Both the position numbers and the translations under genes were made by a program. From Simmondsia chinensis (Eukaryota; Streptophyta; Magnoliopsida; Caryophyllales; Simmondsiaceae), in assembly GCA_018398585.1 (NCBI GenBank), contig JAGTTD010000015.1, positions 28,105,478-28,169,477 of the forward strand: a DNA stretch of 64,000 bases, given 5' to 3'. Of the stretch, positions 42,101-53,420 are shown in pieces (within the stretch, counting starts at the first letter, position 1; each line of letters begins with the position of its first letter). The notes beneath the pieces were generated by a model. It had not been told where the DNA came from, did not search any database, and worked only from the letters and a program-made list of their open reading frames with translations.

Positions 42101-43536
42101 TTGAGCAAATATAGCCCATTTCTCATTCTACCCACTCCAATCAGCCTCCTCAAGTGTCGGTCCTGAAAGTAACAAAAATCAGGATAAAGGGTTAACGTAC
42201 AATTTTCATAACGTGTGAGTTTACTCACTGACAACAAGTTGCAATAAAAACCCGGCACAAATAACACATCATGGAGAATAAAATTATCAAAAATCCGAAC
42301 TTTCCCAATGTGAGACACCGCCAGTGTTGTCCCGTTTGGCAATTTAACGGGTTTAACGACCTTGTTTGGCACAACATCAAACATGAGTGCTAGAGAAGAA
42401 ACCATATGATTAGTAGCCCCGGTGTCAATAATCTAACTTTGATTTGAAATGAAAACTAGACCTATCAGATTTATACTAGGAGAGACCGAGCTTTGTCCAA
42501 GTAGCGACAAGAGGTGCTGATATTGGCTAGCGGAAAGCCCGACAATTGGGCTGTCACCAGTCGGCTCCTCACTGCTGCAGTGAGCCGCGGCTGCTGCTGC
42601 ATTTCCGGCTGTCCCGGCCGCCTTAGGCCCCTGCTTCTTCCAACCTGGGGGGTATCCAATCAATTCAAAACACCTCTCCTTGGTGTGTCCCTGTTTCTTA
42701 CAGTGAGAATAGGTAAAACGGTTAGTGCGACGGGAATTATTTCCCATTGAAGAACCTCCCGATCCCTTCGCTGCCAAAACCGCAGCTTCGGGTGTCACGA
42801 ACGAGCCTGCTGCCACGCTTTGCTGCTTCTCTTCCTGACACAACACTGAATAGGCACTTCCCACAGAGGTTGAAGGTTTAGTGTTCATAAACTGTGAACG
42901 TACAGTTGAAAAGGACGGGTCAAGACCCATCAAAAGGTCCAACAATTTTTCCATATCACGAATTTGCAAGAAAGCTTTGACGTGTCCACAAGTACACGGC
43001 GGTATCTCGACTAGTGTGTATAACTAATCCCAAAAGGATCTCAACTTAGTGAAATAAGTAGAAACAGGCAAATTTTCTTGCTTCAAATGCGAGATCTCGC
43101 ATTTTAATTCGTAAATACGAGGGACATTACCTTGAGAAAATCTCTCATGCAAATCAAGCCAAATATCATGTGCAGTTTCTAAATAAGTAATACTCTCATT
43201 AATCTCTTTCGACACAGAATTTGAGAGCCAAGTCGCAACCATGGAGTCACAAGCACTCCAAGTTTCAAAGTCCGGTGAATCTTCATCTGGTTTGGTAATA
43301 CTACCATCAAGAAAACTAATTTTTCTCTTTGCTTTAAAAACCTTTAAAATGGCCCTTCTCCAAGAAGGATAATTAGGTCCTGTTAAAGTGTTTTGGACAA
43401 AAACCAAGCCGGGATTATCCGAGGGATGTAGGTAAAACGGTGAGTTAACATCAATGACTCCCCCTGTCGGGAGAGCCGGCATGATAGTTTGGTCATTTTT
43501 TGCTTGAGTAGTCTCGTTATTGTTAATACCTGCCAT
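39169..43536 (-). pseudogene. Copia gag-pol polyprotein, one frame with four stops
   Basis: All coding segments lie in a single frame of about 1,455 codons, with no frameshift. Domains in order: gag (MAGINNNETT; PFYLHPSDNPGLVFVQNTLT), zinc knuckle (YSHCKKQGHTKERC, first Cys replaced by Tyr), protease (IIDTGATNHM, intact), integrase (WHCGLGH; CDTCHRAKQARSPF; HCDIWGPY; VRSNNGQEF; GTPQQNGVVERKH), a Gln/Pro-rich linker with repeated VPxGPVLQQ, RT (LDVNNAFLHGDLDEEAYMK; LIYVDDVLI) and RNase H (DADWAGCPTTRRSTTGFVVF). Stops fall at 43024, 42433 (Trp position), 41530 (TGA, probably CGA to TGA) and 40261 (Tyr position). The second integrase Asp reads Asn. The product would make virus-like particles, copy RNA to DNA and integrate it. 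Confidence 0.95.
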
Positions 43537-43667
43537 ATTCTACCAAACCAAAACACGAAAAACAAGCACAAGAAGCAAAGGGAAAAGAACAACTCACAAA
43601 ATAGCACTGCAACAGTGCTGCGGCAGCAAGAGGGGAAAAAAATGCCACTTAATGCAAGAACGAAACT

Positions 43668-43680
43668 TGCTCTGATAACA
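43668..43680 (-). other. primer-binding site of Copia (tRNA-Met type)
   Basis: The minus strand directly after the 5' LTR reads TGTTATCAGAGCA. It differs from the common plant site TGGTATCAGAGC, which pairs with the 3' end of initiator tRNA-Met, by one base. Confidence 0.85.
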
Positions 43681-44043
43681 TGTAAAAATAACTTTAAAAA
43701 ATAAAGAAATATTAAGCTCAAGATAAGACTATGGGAAAATACAATTGTATTGGATGATTAAGAAATGAAACAATACAACCTATTTATATTAGATGAAGGA
43801 CAAACCCAATCATCTTCCCAAGCAAAGAGTTACTAAAGGAAAAACAAAATAAAAGCTAGTAGTAATGGCCATCAAGGGGCCGGTTGGGAGAGGGAGAAGA
43901 GGGAGAGCAAGTGACTAAATATCTAGAGGAATAAATATCTACCTACTCACTAATTACATAAAGAATATGCTAGGAATAAATATAGATGCTAAAGTATACA
44001 AATACAAATACGAAGACATGAATACGAAATACTAATTTCAACA
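43681..44043 (-). repeat. 5' LTR of Copia 38815-44043
   Basis: This LTR is 363 bp. It has an extra 16 bp (GAGGAATAAATATCTA type, near 43925-43940) that duplicates neighbouring sequence and is absent from the 3' LTR. It supplies the element's promoter; no TATA box was assigned. Confidence 0.95.
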
Positions 44044-44159
44044 AGAGTTGTGTTATTTTTTTTAGTAGAAAAGTTGAAGTTAGGTTATTTTTTGATATAT
44101 TGACATATAATTGGGTTATTTTTAGGTTAATTGTTGTAAAAAATATAATTTTATTTAAA

Positions 44160-44478
44160 TTATAGATAAAAATAACTTACCTATTAAAATAATATTTATC
44201 ATATATCTTATACTTGATTAATCTAATTGTCTTGCAACAAAAAACCTTTGGAGATTAATGTAACAAAGAAGATTGTAAGCATCAACTTCACAAGAAAATC
44301 AAAATTACATCCAAAGTTGCAAAAGTGCAACACCAACGTTCTTGATTGAAGACGATATTGGATGTACTCTAATTTTAGGGGGAGAAATTTGTTCCACATA
44401 AACATCGGTAATTTGGTGTTTTTATTTTATGACCTTTCATTACCATTTATGGCCTTTGTAAGTATTGAATTGCGCCTA
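44160..44478. other. intergenic DNA without recognisable features
   Basis: No terminal repeat or coding similarity was found. Confidence 0.5.
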
Positions 44479-44494
44479 TTGACGACTGTCATTG

Positions 44495-44599
44495 CCTCTC
44501 ATTAGGGTACCCCCCCTGATGGGGAAGGCTGCGTACACCCTACCCCTCCTAGACCCTGCTCACGCGGGAGCCCTTGGGGCACTGGGCCTGTTGTTGTTG
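44495..44599 (+). mobile_element. 5'-truncated RTE/SINE tail with exact target duplication
   Basis: The insert is 105 bp: CCTCTCATTAGGGTACC, GGGGAAGGCTGCGTACACC, CGCGGGAGCCCTTGGGGCAC, TGGGCC(TTG)n. It is bounded by an exact 16-bp duplication TTGACGACTGTCATTG (44479-44494 and 44600-44615). It shows that the tail alone is integrated as a unit. Confidence 0.92.
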
Positions 44600-45149
44600 T
44601 TGACGACTGTCATTGAGTTCCTCATTGACGCATAACGGCTGTAAAAGGCTTTTCGAAGCCTATATAAATTTATCTTTTCCTTGTTAGGATTATGACCAAA
44701 GTTTTCTATCCCTCTTTCTCTCCTTGTAAATTGATCAAAGTTTTCTACAAAAGGACCACTTGATGTGAAGAAGGCCACTCTTCAAATTACCCAACATCAA
44801 GGACTGATGGCCATCCTTGACAGCTTGCTCACAAAAGCAGAAGTTGATCAAGTTAATGTAGAGTTAGAGGACTCTGACTTTAGGGGATGCATGAGAGCTC
44901 TTCTTGAAGAACTTCAAGGATCACTAGAAGCCTTATGAAAGGAAAGCATGACTTCCCATTAGAGGCCTAGAGGGCCATTTCCTCAGCCATTGCAAAGCGG
45001 TGGCTTGGCATGCTGATGACCAACTTTGGGTTAAGTAGCCATTCATTTCTGGGAATGACTGTGAGGTCCAGATGATACAGGAAAAAAAAGCTAAAGCTAT
45101 ATAATTTAAGAGCAACACCAGCCATGATGGAGGATTCAAGGGCTGAAGT

Positions 45150-48100
45150 TTAGGACCCCGAGGTTAACTTGGGATCTCCAAATGACCTAAGGCCTACATA
45201 TTTAAGAGCTCTACTTTCTGAAGAGCAGATACAGCAGTGTTTGACCTTACTCCTTGAGTTCAAAAACTGCTTTGCTTGAGACTATCATAGGGTACTTGGC
45301 TTAGATAGAAAAGTGGTTAAGCATAGGTTTCTCATTAAGCGAGGCTTGAGGCCCGTAATTCAGGCCTAGAGGAGGATGTCCCAAGAGGTTATAAATTTGG
45401 TCAAAAAAGAGATTGAAAGACTCTTGATGGCAAATCATTAGGACTACTAGGTACGTTGAATGGTTGGCAAATATCATTCCTGTTATTAGAAAGAATGGCA
45501 AAAAGAGTTTGTATTAATTTTAGATATCAAAGTACAGCCATCCCACAGGATGAGTATCGTATGCCAATAGCTGATTTTCTTATTGATTCAATCTCAAGGC
45601 ATGAAGTCTTATCTTTTACGGATGGCTACTATAGGTACTAACAAGTCATGATTGCTTAGGAGGTTACCTACAAAACAGCATTTAGATGTCCTGGGTTAAT
45701 AGGAACCTTTGAGTGGGTAGCCATGCCATTTGGCTTAAAGAATGTAGGTGTTACTTACCAAAGAGTCATGAACATGATCTTTCACAATCTCATTGGTAGG
45801 ACCATGGAAATCTACAAAGATGACATTGTGGTCAATTGAAGATCCAAGCTGAGCACTTGGAGGATTTGAGAGGGGCTTTCCTTCGAATGAGGAGCCATAA
45901 CTTTAAGATGAACTCTTTAAAATGTGCCTTTGGCGTGTCGGAAACTTCCTTGGTTTTTCAGTACACCAAAGAGGGATTGAGGTCGATCTAAACAAAGAAA
46001 GGGCCATTCAGGAGGCCACACCACCTTCAAGCAAAAAGGAGCTTCAACGCTTCTTGGGACAGGTTAATTTCCTAAGACGTTTTATTTTAACTGTCATAGA
46101 GAAAACCAAAGTCTTCTCTCCACTATTGAAACTCAAGTCTGAGAAGGATTTCAAGTGAGAGGAGCCACACCAAGCAAACTTCGAGCCTATTAAGGAATAC
46201 TTGATCAAGCCGCCAGTGTTGATTCCACGTAAATAGGGTAAACCATCGAAGATTTATGTTTCTGCTTATGATGAGTCAATTGGTTGTTTACTTGTAATGG
46301 ACAATGAACAGAGGTTTAAACAAGTTGTGTTCTACTTAAACCATTGTTTAAATAAAAGTGAATAAAATATTCTTCCGTTGAGAAATTGTGTTTATCTCTG
46401 CTCTATGCATCTGTAAAATTGAGGCATGACTTCTTGGCATTTAGCATATATGTGGTTGCTCTGATGGATGTTTTTAAATATATGATAGATAGGCCTTTAA
46501 TTAGAGGAAGCGTGAACAAGTGGAGTATTGCTCTACTTCAGTTTGAATTGATTTACATGTCACAAAATTTAGTCAAAAGCCAAGTCTTAGCAGACTTTCT
46601 AGTTGACCACCCAAACATTCAAACTAGCATAGACCATGAACTAGACTAGCTCCTAGTAATAGAGATGGTCCCTTGAAAGCTTTATTTTGATGGATTAAGG
46701 ACCAATTCAAGTGTCGGGGTTGGGATGTTATTGAATCCCCTGCTGGGATTATTACTAAGTTGGCTATCACCTTATTTGGTAAATGTTCCAACAATATGGC
46801 GGAGTATGAGGCGTTAATCATAGGCCTACAGACTTTCTTGGAAATGGAAGTTCCCAACATAAGCTTTAAGGGAGACTCACAGTTGGTCATTTTTCAAGTG
46901 AAAAGGGAATTGCAGTGTTTAAGTGATACCTCAAATAAATGCATCTCAATTGTGCAAGATTTGTAGAGTAAGTTTGTTGATGTTCAATTTGAGCACATAC
47001 CTTGAGAACCAAATAAAGGTGCGAATGATTTGGCTCAATTAGTTTCAAGGTACAAATTACCCAGGATGTGGTGTGAGGAGTGCATGGTTATTCAGACTAA
47101 GTTCCTAGATCATGTCCTTGAATTCACTAAGCCCTTCAATTCTGAGAGCAGAGCAATTGCAAGTGAACACTTGGATTGTTTTGACACATATCCATCTATC
47201 TTAAGTCAATGTGAGGATTGGAGGAAGCCCTTGATGGACTACTTCAAAAACCTTTGTGACTAATCCAAAGACAGAAAGATCCCATTTGGCAGGTAATACG
47301 ATGCAATGGCTCATCAAACGTGGTGGCTATTATTGGCTATTAATGATGGATAATTGTATCAAATATGCCAAGGAACACAGAGCATGCCAAAGACATGATC
47401 ATGTACCAAGGATTCCTGCTGCTAAAATGCATGCTATTATTAAACCATGGCCTTTTCGTGGTTGGGCAATGGACATCATTGGAGAGATTAATCCTCCCTC
47501 TAGAAAGCAACATTCTTATATTCATGTGGCCACATATTATTTTACAAAATGGGTGGAAGCTAAGCCATACAGGAACATCAATCGGTAGGATGTGATTCAT
47601 TTTATTAAAGAATATATCCTATATAGGTTTGGAATCACAGAAACCTTAATTGTGGACCAAGCTAAATTGTTCAATGGAGCCGAGATTCAGGAGTTCACCA
47701 AGAGTTTCAACATTGAAATTCTGAACTCAACCCCTTATTATGCTCAAGCAAATGACTAGGCAGATTTTACTAATAAGATTCTTAAAGCCAATATTGAGAA
47801 AATTATTGAGGATAATCCCAGAAAGTGGCATGAGTTGCTATTGGATGTCCTTTGGGCTTATAGAATATCCAAACGTGATGCAACTGGGACAACTCCTTTC
47901 CATTTAACGTATGGCTACGATGTTGTACTGCTGATGGAGGTCACGATTTAGTCTATTAGGCGGGCTCATTAAGGAAAGTTTTTTTGAACTTGAGTATAAG
48001 CAAGCTATGATGGATGAATTAGCTAACTTGGATCAAGTTAGGCTTAAAGCCCTTCATGAATTAGAAAAAACAAAAAAAAGAGGTTGGCTAAAGCCTACAA

Positions 48101-48300
48101 CAAAAAGGTTAAACTTAGATCCTTTGATTTAGGGGATTCAGTCTGAAAAGTGGTATTGCTTATTGACTAGAAAGATCATATGTCTTTGCAAAAAGGTCTC
48201 CAAATTGGAAAGGCCCATTTAGAGTCATAGAGGTATTTAGAGGAACATTAATAAAAGGTTCATTAAAAAATATATGCCTTCAATTTGGGATTCTAACAAA
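45150..48300 (+). pseudogene. Tat-lineage Ty3/gypsy pol (RT, RNase H, integrase), degenerate
   Basis: Frame-broken coding blocks appear in order: LLSEEQIQQCLTLLLEFKNC, FAWDYHRVLGLDRKVVKHRF (RT entry); INFRYQSTAIPQDEYRMPIA (RT); FGLKNVGVTYQRVMNMIFH, then MEIYKDDIVV with KDD where YIDD is expected; FLGQVNFLRRFI; the RNase H segment NMAEYEALIIGLQTFLEMEV; the integrase zinc region (HRACQRHDHVPRIPA) and WPFRGWAMDIIGEINPPSRK, IVDQAKLFNGAEIQEF, GTTPFHLTYGYDVVL. The wording FAWDYHRVLGLD and the gene order match Tat-type plant gypsy elements. Many stops and frameshifts are present. The gag and protease were not found upstream, and no LTRs were recognised. Confidence 0.85.
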
Positions 48301-48381
48301 GACCTTCTTAAGTTCAGATTTGCTTAGTCATGAGCCCAATTTCAGTATCAATGTTTTAAGGATCAACTCCATGATCCTTGA

Positions 48382-48444
<63 letters not shown>
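48382..48444. repeat. compound microsatellite (TG)n(TA)n(ATA)n
   Basis: GTGTGT changes to TATATA and then to TAATAATAA. It sits between the pol remnant and the antisense ORF of the gypsy element. Confidence 0.9.
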
Positions 48445-48649
48445 GGGACTACCATGCTGAGAGACGTATTTGAAAAAAAATACGTATTTTATTGATAAAT
48501 GTCAAAGAGTACATGGCCAGTACAAATATGAGTACAATACAAGTAAGGAGCTTGCATAGCCAAAAAAAACTTTTATACAACATCGAATGAGTTGAGTCCT
48601 AACTCTAACGAAGGATTTCCCTGTTGATGACAACTAACTCACGGCTTCA

Positions 48650-51600
48650 TTTAGTTGTTGGTCCTTTGAAAGAGCATCTTCTTCAAGAACTTGATGAGCC
48701 CTGTAGGGATTTGAATTGGCTTGCTCATCATCAACTTTGGAGCCTTTAAGAGATGTGCTAGTGCTTAAGGGAGGAGAGTTGTGCGTTGAGCTGACATAAT
48801 CTTTCCTCTACATGGTGGATTTCTCCTTCCAAGCCTTTGATAGCTTGAGCTCGTTTGTTTTGGACATTCCCCGCTGCTTGAAGCTCCTGAGAGAGAAGCT
48901 GTAAACCTCCTAAACCAGTTGAGCGCCCTAAGTCCCTGAGGGAATTTTGGCATTGCCTCTTCTTTTGAAGGAGTTGTGGGACCTCTTGGTTGACCCTAGC
49001 GTACACTTTGTCCAACATCTTGAGCTCTTTAACAATAGTAGGACCCCCCTTGGGATCTTCCTTCGGGGTCTTTACCAGGGAGATAGCTTCTTGGTAGGTG
49101 GCATGTTCAGTCACGGAAACGATAGGATGGTGTGCCATTTCCCTTAATCTCTAGAATTTAGGTGAAACCTGGTTTAGTTGCTGGAAGACCAATCTCCCAT
49201 TAGCCCCTGATTTCTCTAAAGGGGACATAATCCTTTCTGAGACAGGAGGAGGAGTGACTCTTGATGGTGTAGCCTAAAGAGGACAACATTAAGAGAGTTA
49301 GGTTGAGTCAGACTGAGCCATAACTTTAAAACTAAACCAGAGTGAAGAAAGGCTAATCTTTACCTCTGGAACTTCAGTTGAAGGGGTTCGTGGGACCTCT
49401 AATGGTGCTTCAACCATGATATTGCCCTCCTCAAGGGGAGTTTATGGAAAAGGAAGTATTGGTATGTTAGAGCCAGCTAATGGTTAGGACATCAAGAATT
49501 CATGAACCAAGGGAGGAGGTGATACCTTCATGGATCTCTTCAATAGTTATTGGGGATACTCCGAGGAGAAGGAATCGAGCCTGGACAAGGCCCTGGCTCA
49601 AGGAGGTTAGAAGTGGAGCTTCACTAGGTGGTTCCCTTATAAGTGGCTCCAAGGCTGAAGTGATTACATCTCCTTCTTCACCATTACTTAAGCTAAAAGA
49701 CTCAGTTTCCCGAGGAAGCTCTGGCACACCTTACTGTGGTGGAGACTCTAGGATTTCCACTATAACTTGAGTTGTTATTTCTTATGACTGCATAAGGCTA
49801 AATTAGAACAGCTTAAATAATAAATCAGCAAAAGAAAGCCAATAAAGGGAATCCCAAATACCTCAGGTTGAGAGAGTCTAGCTTTTCTTTTTCTCACTAG
49901 CTATGAGATTGGCACTTCTTCTTCTCTTTCTTTATCTTCTGCTACTTGAATAGTTTTGGGCGAAAGTGCAGGAGAAGATCTTTCTCTAGCTTTTTTTTTA
50001 AGCCACCAACTTTAAGGGCCGGCGGAGAGGTTCTTGGAGTGAACGCCTCCGGCATCATCCTAGTAAAGCTCCTAGTACTTCTAGGGGTTTCTTGTACAAT
50101 TAAAGTTGCAAGGAAGAGATGATGATGAGCTTTGGGTAAGCCACCATGAAGGAAAAGTTGAACCTCAGGAATGGCAGTTTACCTGGTAATGCTTTCTTTG
50201 GAGTTTGCCTTATTTTGGCTGGCTGGAATCCTCTCAAGCTAGGACTTGCAGGCTCGAGAGAAAACATGAGATACCGCTTGGCACCTCTGACCTCCAAAGA
50301 GGATCAATAGGCTTAGAACCAAGTTGTAAATGGGAAGTGGCACATAGAATATACCTACAGGGAATAGGGTACCCATAGGCTGACTTGACCTCAAGGTTGA
50401 ACTCATGGAGCTCTTTGTACTGGGAAAGCTTAATAGAGGTCCTTTTAGCCCCAATAGGTTCTTGGTCCTTAGACTAGAGAAGGGAATATCTTGAACCATC
50501 CCAAATTTCCTGACAAACAATCTAGGCCTATAAATTTCAACACTAAGATGGGTTTGGTGGTAGAAGAAGAAATCTTGAGGGCATAGGATTTCATGACAAG
50601 GCCAAGCATTGATATCTACAAAGACATCACAATGGAGGTCTAGTTTCTTGAACCAATGAGGACCAAGTTTCCTCTCTTTGAAAAGAATCCACTGGATCCC
50701 AATTTATCCTGAGGAGACATGAGCCTCTTAAGGCATTGGTCAAAAGACCCTACTGGGGTAAAAGAACTTCTTTTCGAATATATTGTTCTCCATAACAATT
50801 GACCCCATCATTTGTAGAGATACAGGGATCTCTGTGGCAGAACTCAAGAAGTAGGCTTGGGCCCAAAGTTCGACCGACCACGAGGGTCCTCCTAAGTGGA
50901 CAACATAGTTCTAGAATATGATGTCCCTAAGGTACCCATATACTTGGGCAAGAAACAACGATCCTAGAGCTAGTGGACCAATATAAAAGGCTCAGTTAAG
51001 TGCCACTGTCTAAAAGAATTAAGCATAATGTACGAGGAGTTAGCAAAGAAGAACTTGTTCAACCAAAAAAAATGAAAGCAAATCTCTTCTTCCTTGGACT
51101 CTTGTCTATAGCTATGACTTCTTGTGAAAAAAACTTTAACAAAAGTCTCATAGCCATTAGGCAAGTCAGTCATAGAGAAAGAGGAGGCAAAGGTCTCAAC
51201 ATCTTTAGAAATGAAAGAATCAAGAGGAAATTCCTCCCCTCTTACAGAAAGACCTATCAGGGCCGCTATGTCCTTCAAGGTGATCCTTAAAAAGCCCTCT
51301 GGGAGGACAAAAGCATCACAGTTGTTCTAGTAGTAGAGGAGTGTTGTCATGATGGGAAAATCATACCTGAGAACTATCTTAGAGAGTCTAATAGCTTTGT
51401 ATATTCGAAGATTCCACCATTGCTCCTTATAGGAGAGGCTTAGTTGATCAACCCATTCAGTGTACCGCTTGGTCAAGAATGTCCTGCTTCTCTACAGATG
51501 CATTTTCCGCCCCAAGAGTAACTTGCAGAAGCTGTACAGACTAAAAGAGATCTGTCAGTATCTGAAAACACGGCTTCAAGGTTGGGAATGTCATAAAAAG

Positions 51601-51850
51601 GGTCAAAATGGGCCCTAGGGCACACGTTTTGTAGATTAAAGAAGGATCATCCTCAAAAATCCAAGAAATATCCTTCTTGATGGTGCTAATGTTAATAGGG
51701 CACTGAAGTCTGTTAGAAATCTTGGAAACATCTGATTGAACCAAACATGCCAACTTCTTAATGGGGCTATCAGCTTGAGCAACAAGAAGCAGAAATCATG
51801 CGAGTGATTTGGGCCATTTCTTGGTGTGGAAAATCTCAAGATGTAAAGAG
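48650..51850 (-). pseudogene. antisense ORF of Tat gypsy: plant-mobile-domain-like protein
   Basis: The minus strand carries coding pieces convergent with the pol gene. Near 51541-51753 is SNRLQCPINISTIKKDISWI; at 50970-51278, MKDIAALIGLSVRGEEFPLD, as in the plant mobile domain (ITLKDIAxLxGL motif); at 50239-50520, MFVRKFGMVQDIPF, like the VARQFGxxQGVP end of that domain; at 49500-49727 an acidic linker; at 48758-49138 a coiled coil (VNQEVPQLLQKKRQCQNSLR, EGEIHHVEERLCQLNAQLSS). An extra antisense ORF between integrase and 3' LTR, encoding such a domain, is a known trait of Tat-lineage elements. Its role is unknown. Frameshifts break it here. Confidence 0.65.
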
Positions 51851-51888
51851 CAAATGAGCAATGAGGATGAAGAAATCAAAGGCAAAGA

Positions 51889-51917
51889 CGACAACAACAA
51901 AATCAATCCCAGTGCCC
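51889..51917 (-). mobile_element. 29-bp RTE/SINE tail insertion with 16-bp target duplication
   Basis: CGACAACAACAAAATCAAT, then CCCAGTGCCC is the inverted last part of the shared tail with its TTG end. Exact copies of AAATCAAAGGCAAAGA flank it (51873-51888 and 51918-51933). It is the shortest tail insertion in the window and lies in the antisense ORF region of the gypsy relic, so it came after that element. Confidence 0.85.
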
Positions 51918-51939
51918 AAATCAAAGGCAAAGAGCAAGT

Positions 51940-53110
51940 GTTTCTAGCGCTTGGTCATAATAGAAAGAGAAAACACTGAGTAGAAAGTGAGGATTTGAAG
52001 CCCTTACTATCATATTTATAAATACGTAGGAACGAAGGAAGGTGAAACATCAACAGCGTTGTCTAGAACTCCCTGTAGCCATTGGGGTCAAATCAGACTA
52101 TTGTTTTTTACCCGCTAGAAATTTGAAACTACCAAAAGCTAAAAGGGGGGCCTTGGTTACACCTCAAACTCGAGAGACTTAGGACGACGCTGTTTTAAGT
52201 AAAAGTGCCACATGCTTGTCACTTGAGGTCCTCCTCGAGGGGAATAAGACCTTCAGGTATTGAGTTATGGCGTCTCGAGCCTAGCTGCTGAGAGAGCTTC
52301 AACCTTGACAAAAGGGATTAGCCAAATTTAAGATAACTAATATAATTATGTATGAACTCAGTGTTCTATAAGCTAATTGTGTATGAGATATATTGAAACC
52401 TTAAATTTATTGATATATAAATGTATATATGTGATTTATGCATCAAAACTTGATACAAGAATTCAAAGTTTAAAATAACTAATATAATTAGTTGGTATTC
52501 ACTCTACTCTATATTTAAGAAATATTATAAGTTGCTATCCCGACCATTCCCCCCGCATCATCTACTCATTTTACTAGATAAAATGGGTCTATGTCAATTA
52601 AAAAGACTAAAAAGTATTACAAAGTCTACATGCAATATATGATCAGCTTAGAAGTTTTAGAAAATTGTTTTGTTCATGTAATTGATAAATAAAATTATTC
52701 CTCGTACAATAAAAATCCAAAAAAGAAAAAAAAAATATGATTATATATGAACTCTGTATTTAATAAGCTAATCGTGTATGAGATATATACAAGCTTGTTT
52801 ATATTTAATTTGAAGGCTTAGTATGTAAATCAACCAAGTTCAAATTTTATAATCTTAATCAGTTGATTTCAAGATAGGGGGTGATTGTTTCAATAAAGTT
52901 TAAAAGCAATTTATCAATGTTGGTTGGAAACTATGATCTAGTTAATGTTTTGTTAACGACTGATCAGTGTATGAACTCATTACTAGCTCATTACAAATTT
53001 TTGTTGCTTGATATTAATTCGATAATGGATTTAAGATGATTTGTAAAGATTCAAATGCCTCTATATTGATTCTTAATAAAATTACAAAATATAATGAAAA
53101 TATTATTTTC
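51940..53110. other. intergenic DNA with short dispersed repeats
   Basis: ATATGAACTC..GTATTxxATAAGCTAAT, then CGTGTATGAGATATA-like units occur at 52350-52400 and 52738-52792, and AACTAATATAATTA at 52336 and 52472. They might be remains of a gypsy LTR or leader, but a full LTR cannot be defined. Confidence 0.35.
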
Positions 53111-53310
53111 TGTTATAAAACTATAGAGATATTATACTCTATAGGAAAATAATAAAAAGACAAACACAAATATACTCAAAGAAAAATAGCAAGTATTTTA
53201 TATCAGAACAAGATTATTTTATTCAAATTTTCCTTTTTCTTTTCTCTCATTTTTTTTTTTTCTGTTTTTCTCTTCCTTTTCTTTTCTTTTCTTTTTCTCC
53301 TTTTTCTTTT

Positions 53311-53312
<2 letters not shown>

Positions 53313-53362
<50 letters not shown>
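53313..53362. repeat. homopolymer run of 50 C inside an LTR
   Basis: This pure C tract lies between TTCTTTTGT and TCTTTTTTC. The partner LTR has ATTCGCCCCCGTACG at this point, so the tract expanded after insertion, or is a sequencing or assembly artefact. Confidence 0.85.
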
Positions 53363-53368
<6 letters not shown>

Positions 53369-53420
53369 TTCTGTGTTGTACGTTGTGTGTGTAGTGTGTG
53401 TGTGTGCATATATATATACA

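Larger units (their letters stand above)
38815..44043 (-). mobile_element. complete Copia LTR retrotransposon, recently inserted
   Basis: The LTRs (38815-39161 and 43681-44043, TG...CA) flank one gag-pol frame. The exact 5-bp duplication AGAGT lies at 38810-38814 and 44044-44048. The LTRs differ at about six base positions plus a 16-bp tandem gain in the right one, so the insertion is young. The primer-binding site, polypurine tract and all Copia domains (gag, PR, IN, RT, RH) are in the expected order. Only nonsense mutations and some active-site changes disable it. Confidence 0.95.
37736..44152. mobile_element. TIR element split by an hAT MITE and a Copia element
   Basis: The left arm (37741-37835: ACAATAATTAATCTAAAAGT, CAACTATATGTCAATTTATT, CAACTCTAACTTTTCTACC) is inverted at 38735-38814 plus 44049-44150 (GGTTATTTTTTGATATATTG, ACATATAATTGGGTTATTTT, TAGGTTAATTGTTGTA). 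Without the later insertions it is about 0.6 kb. No transposase is present, and the superfamily is unclear. It fixes the order of events: TIR element first, hAT MITE and Copia later. Confidence 0.65.
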
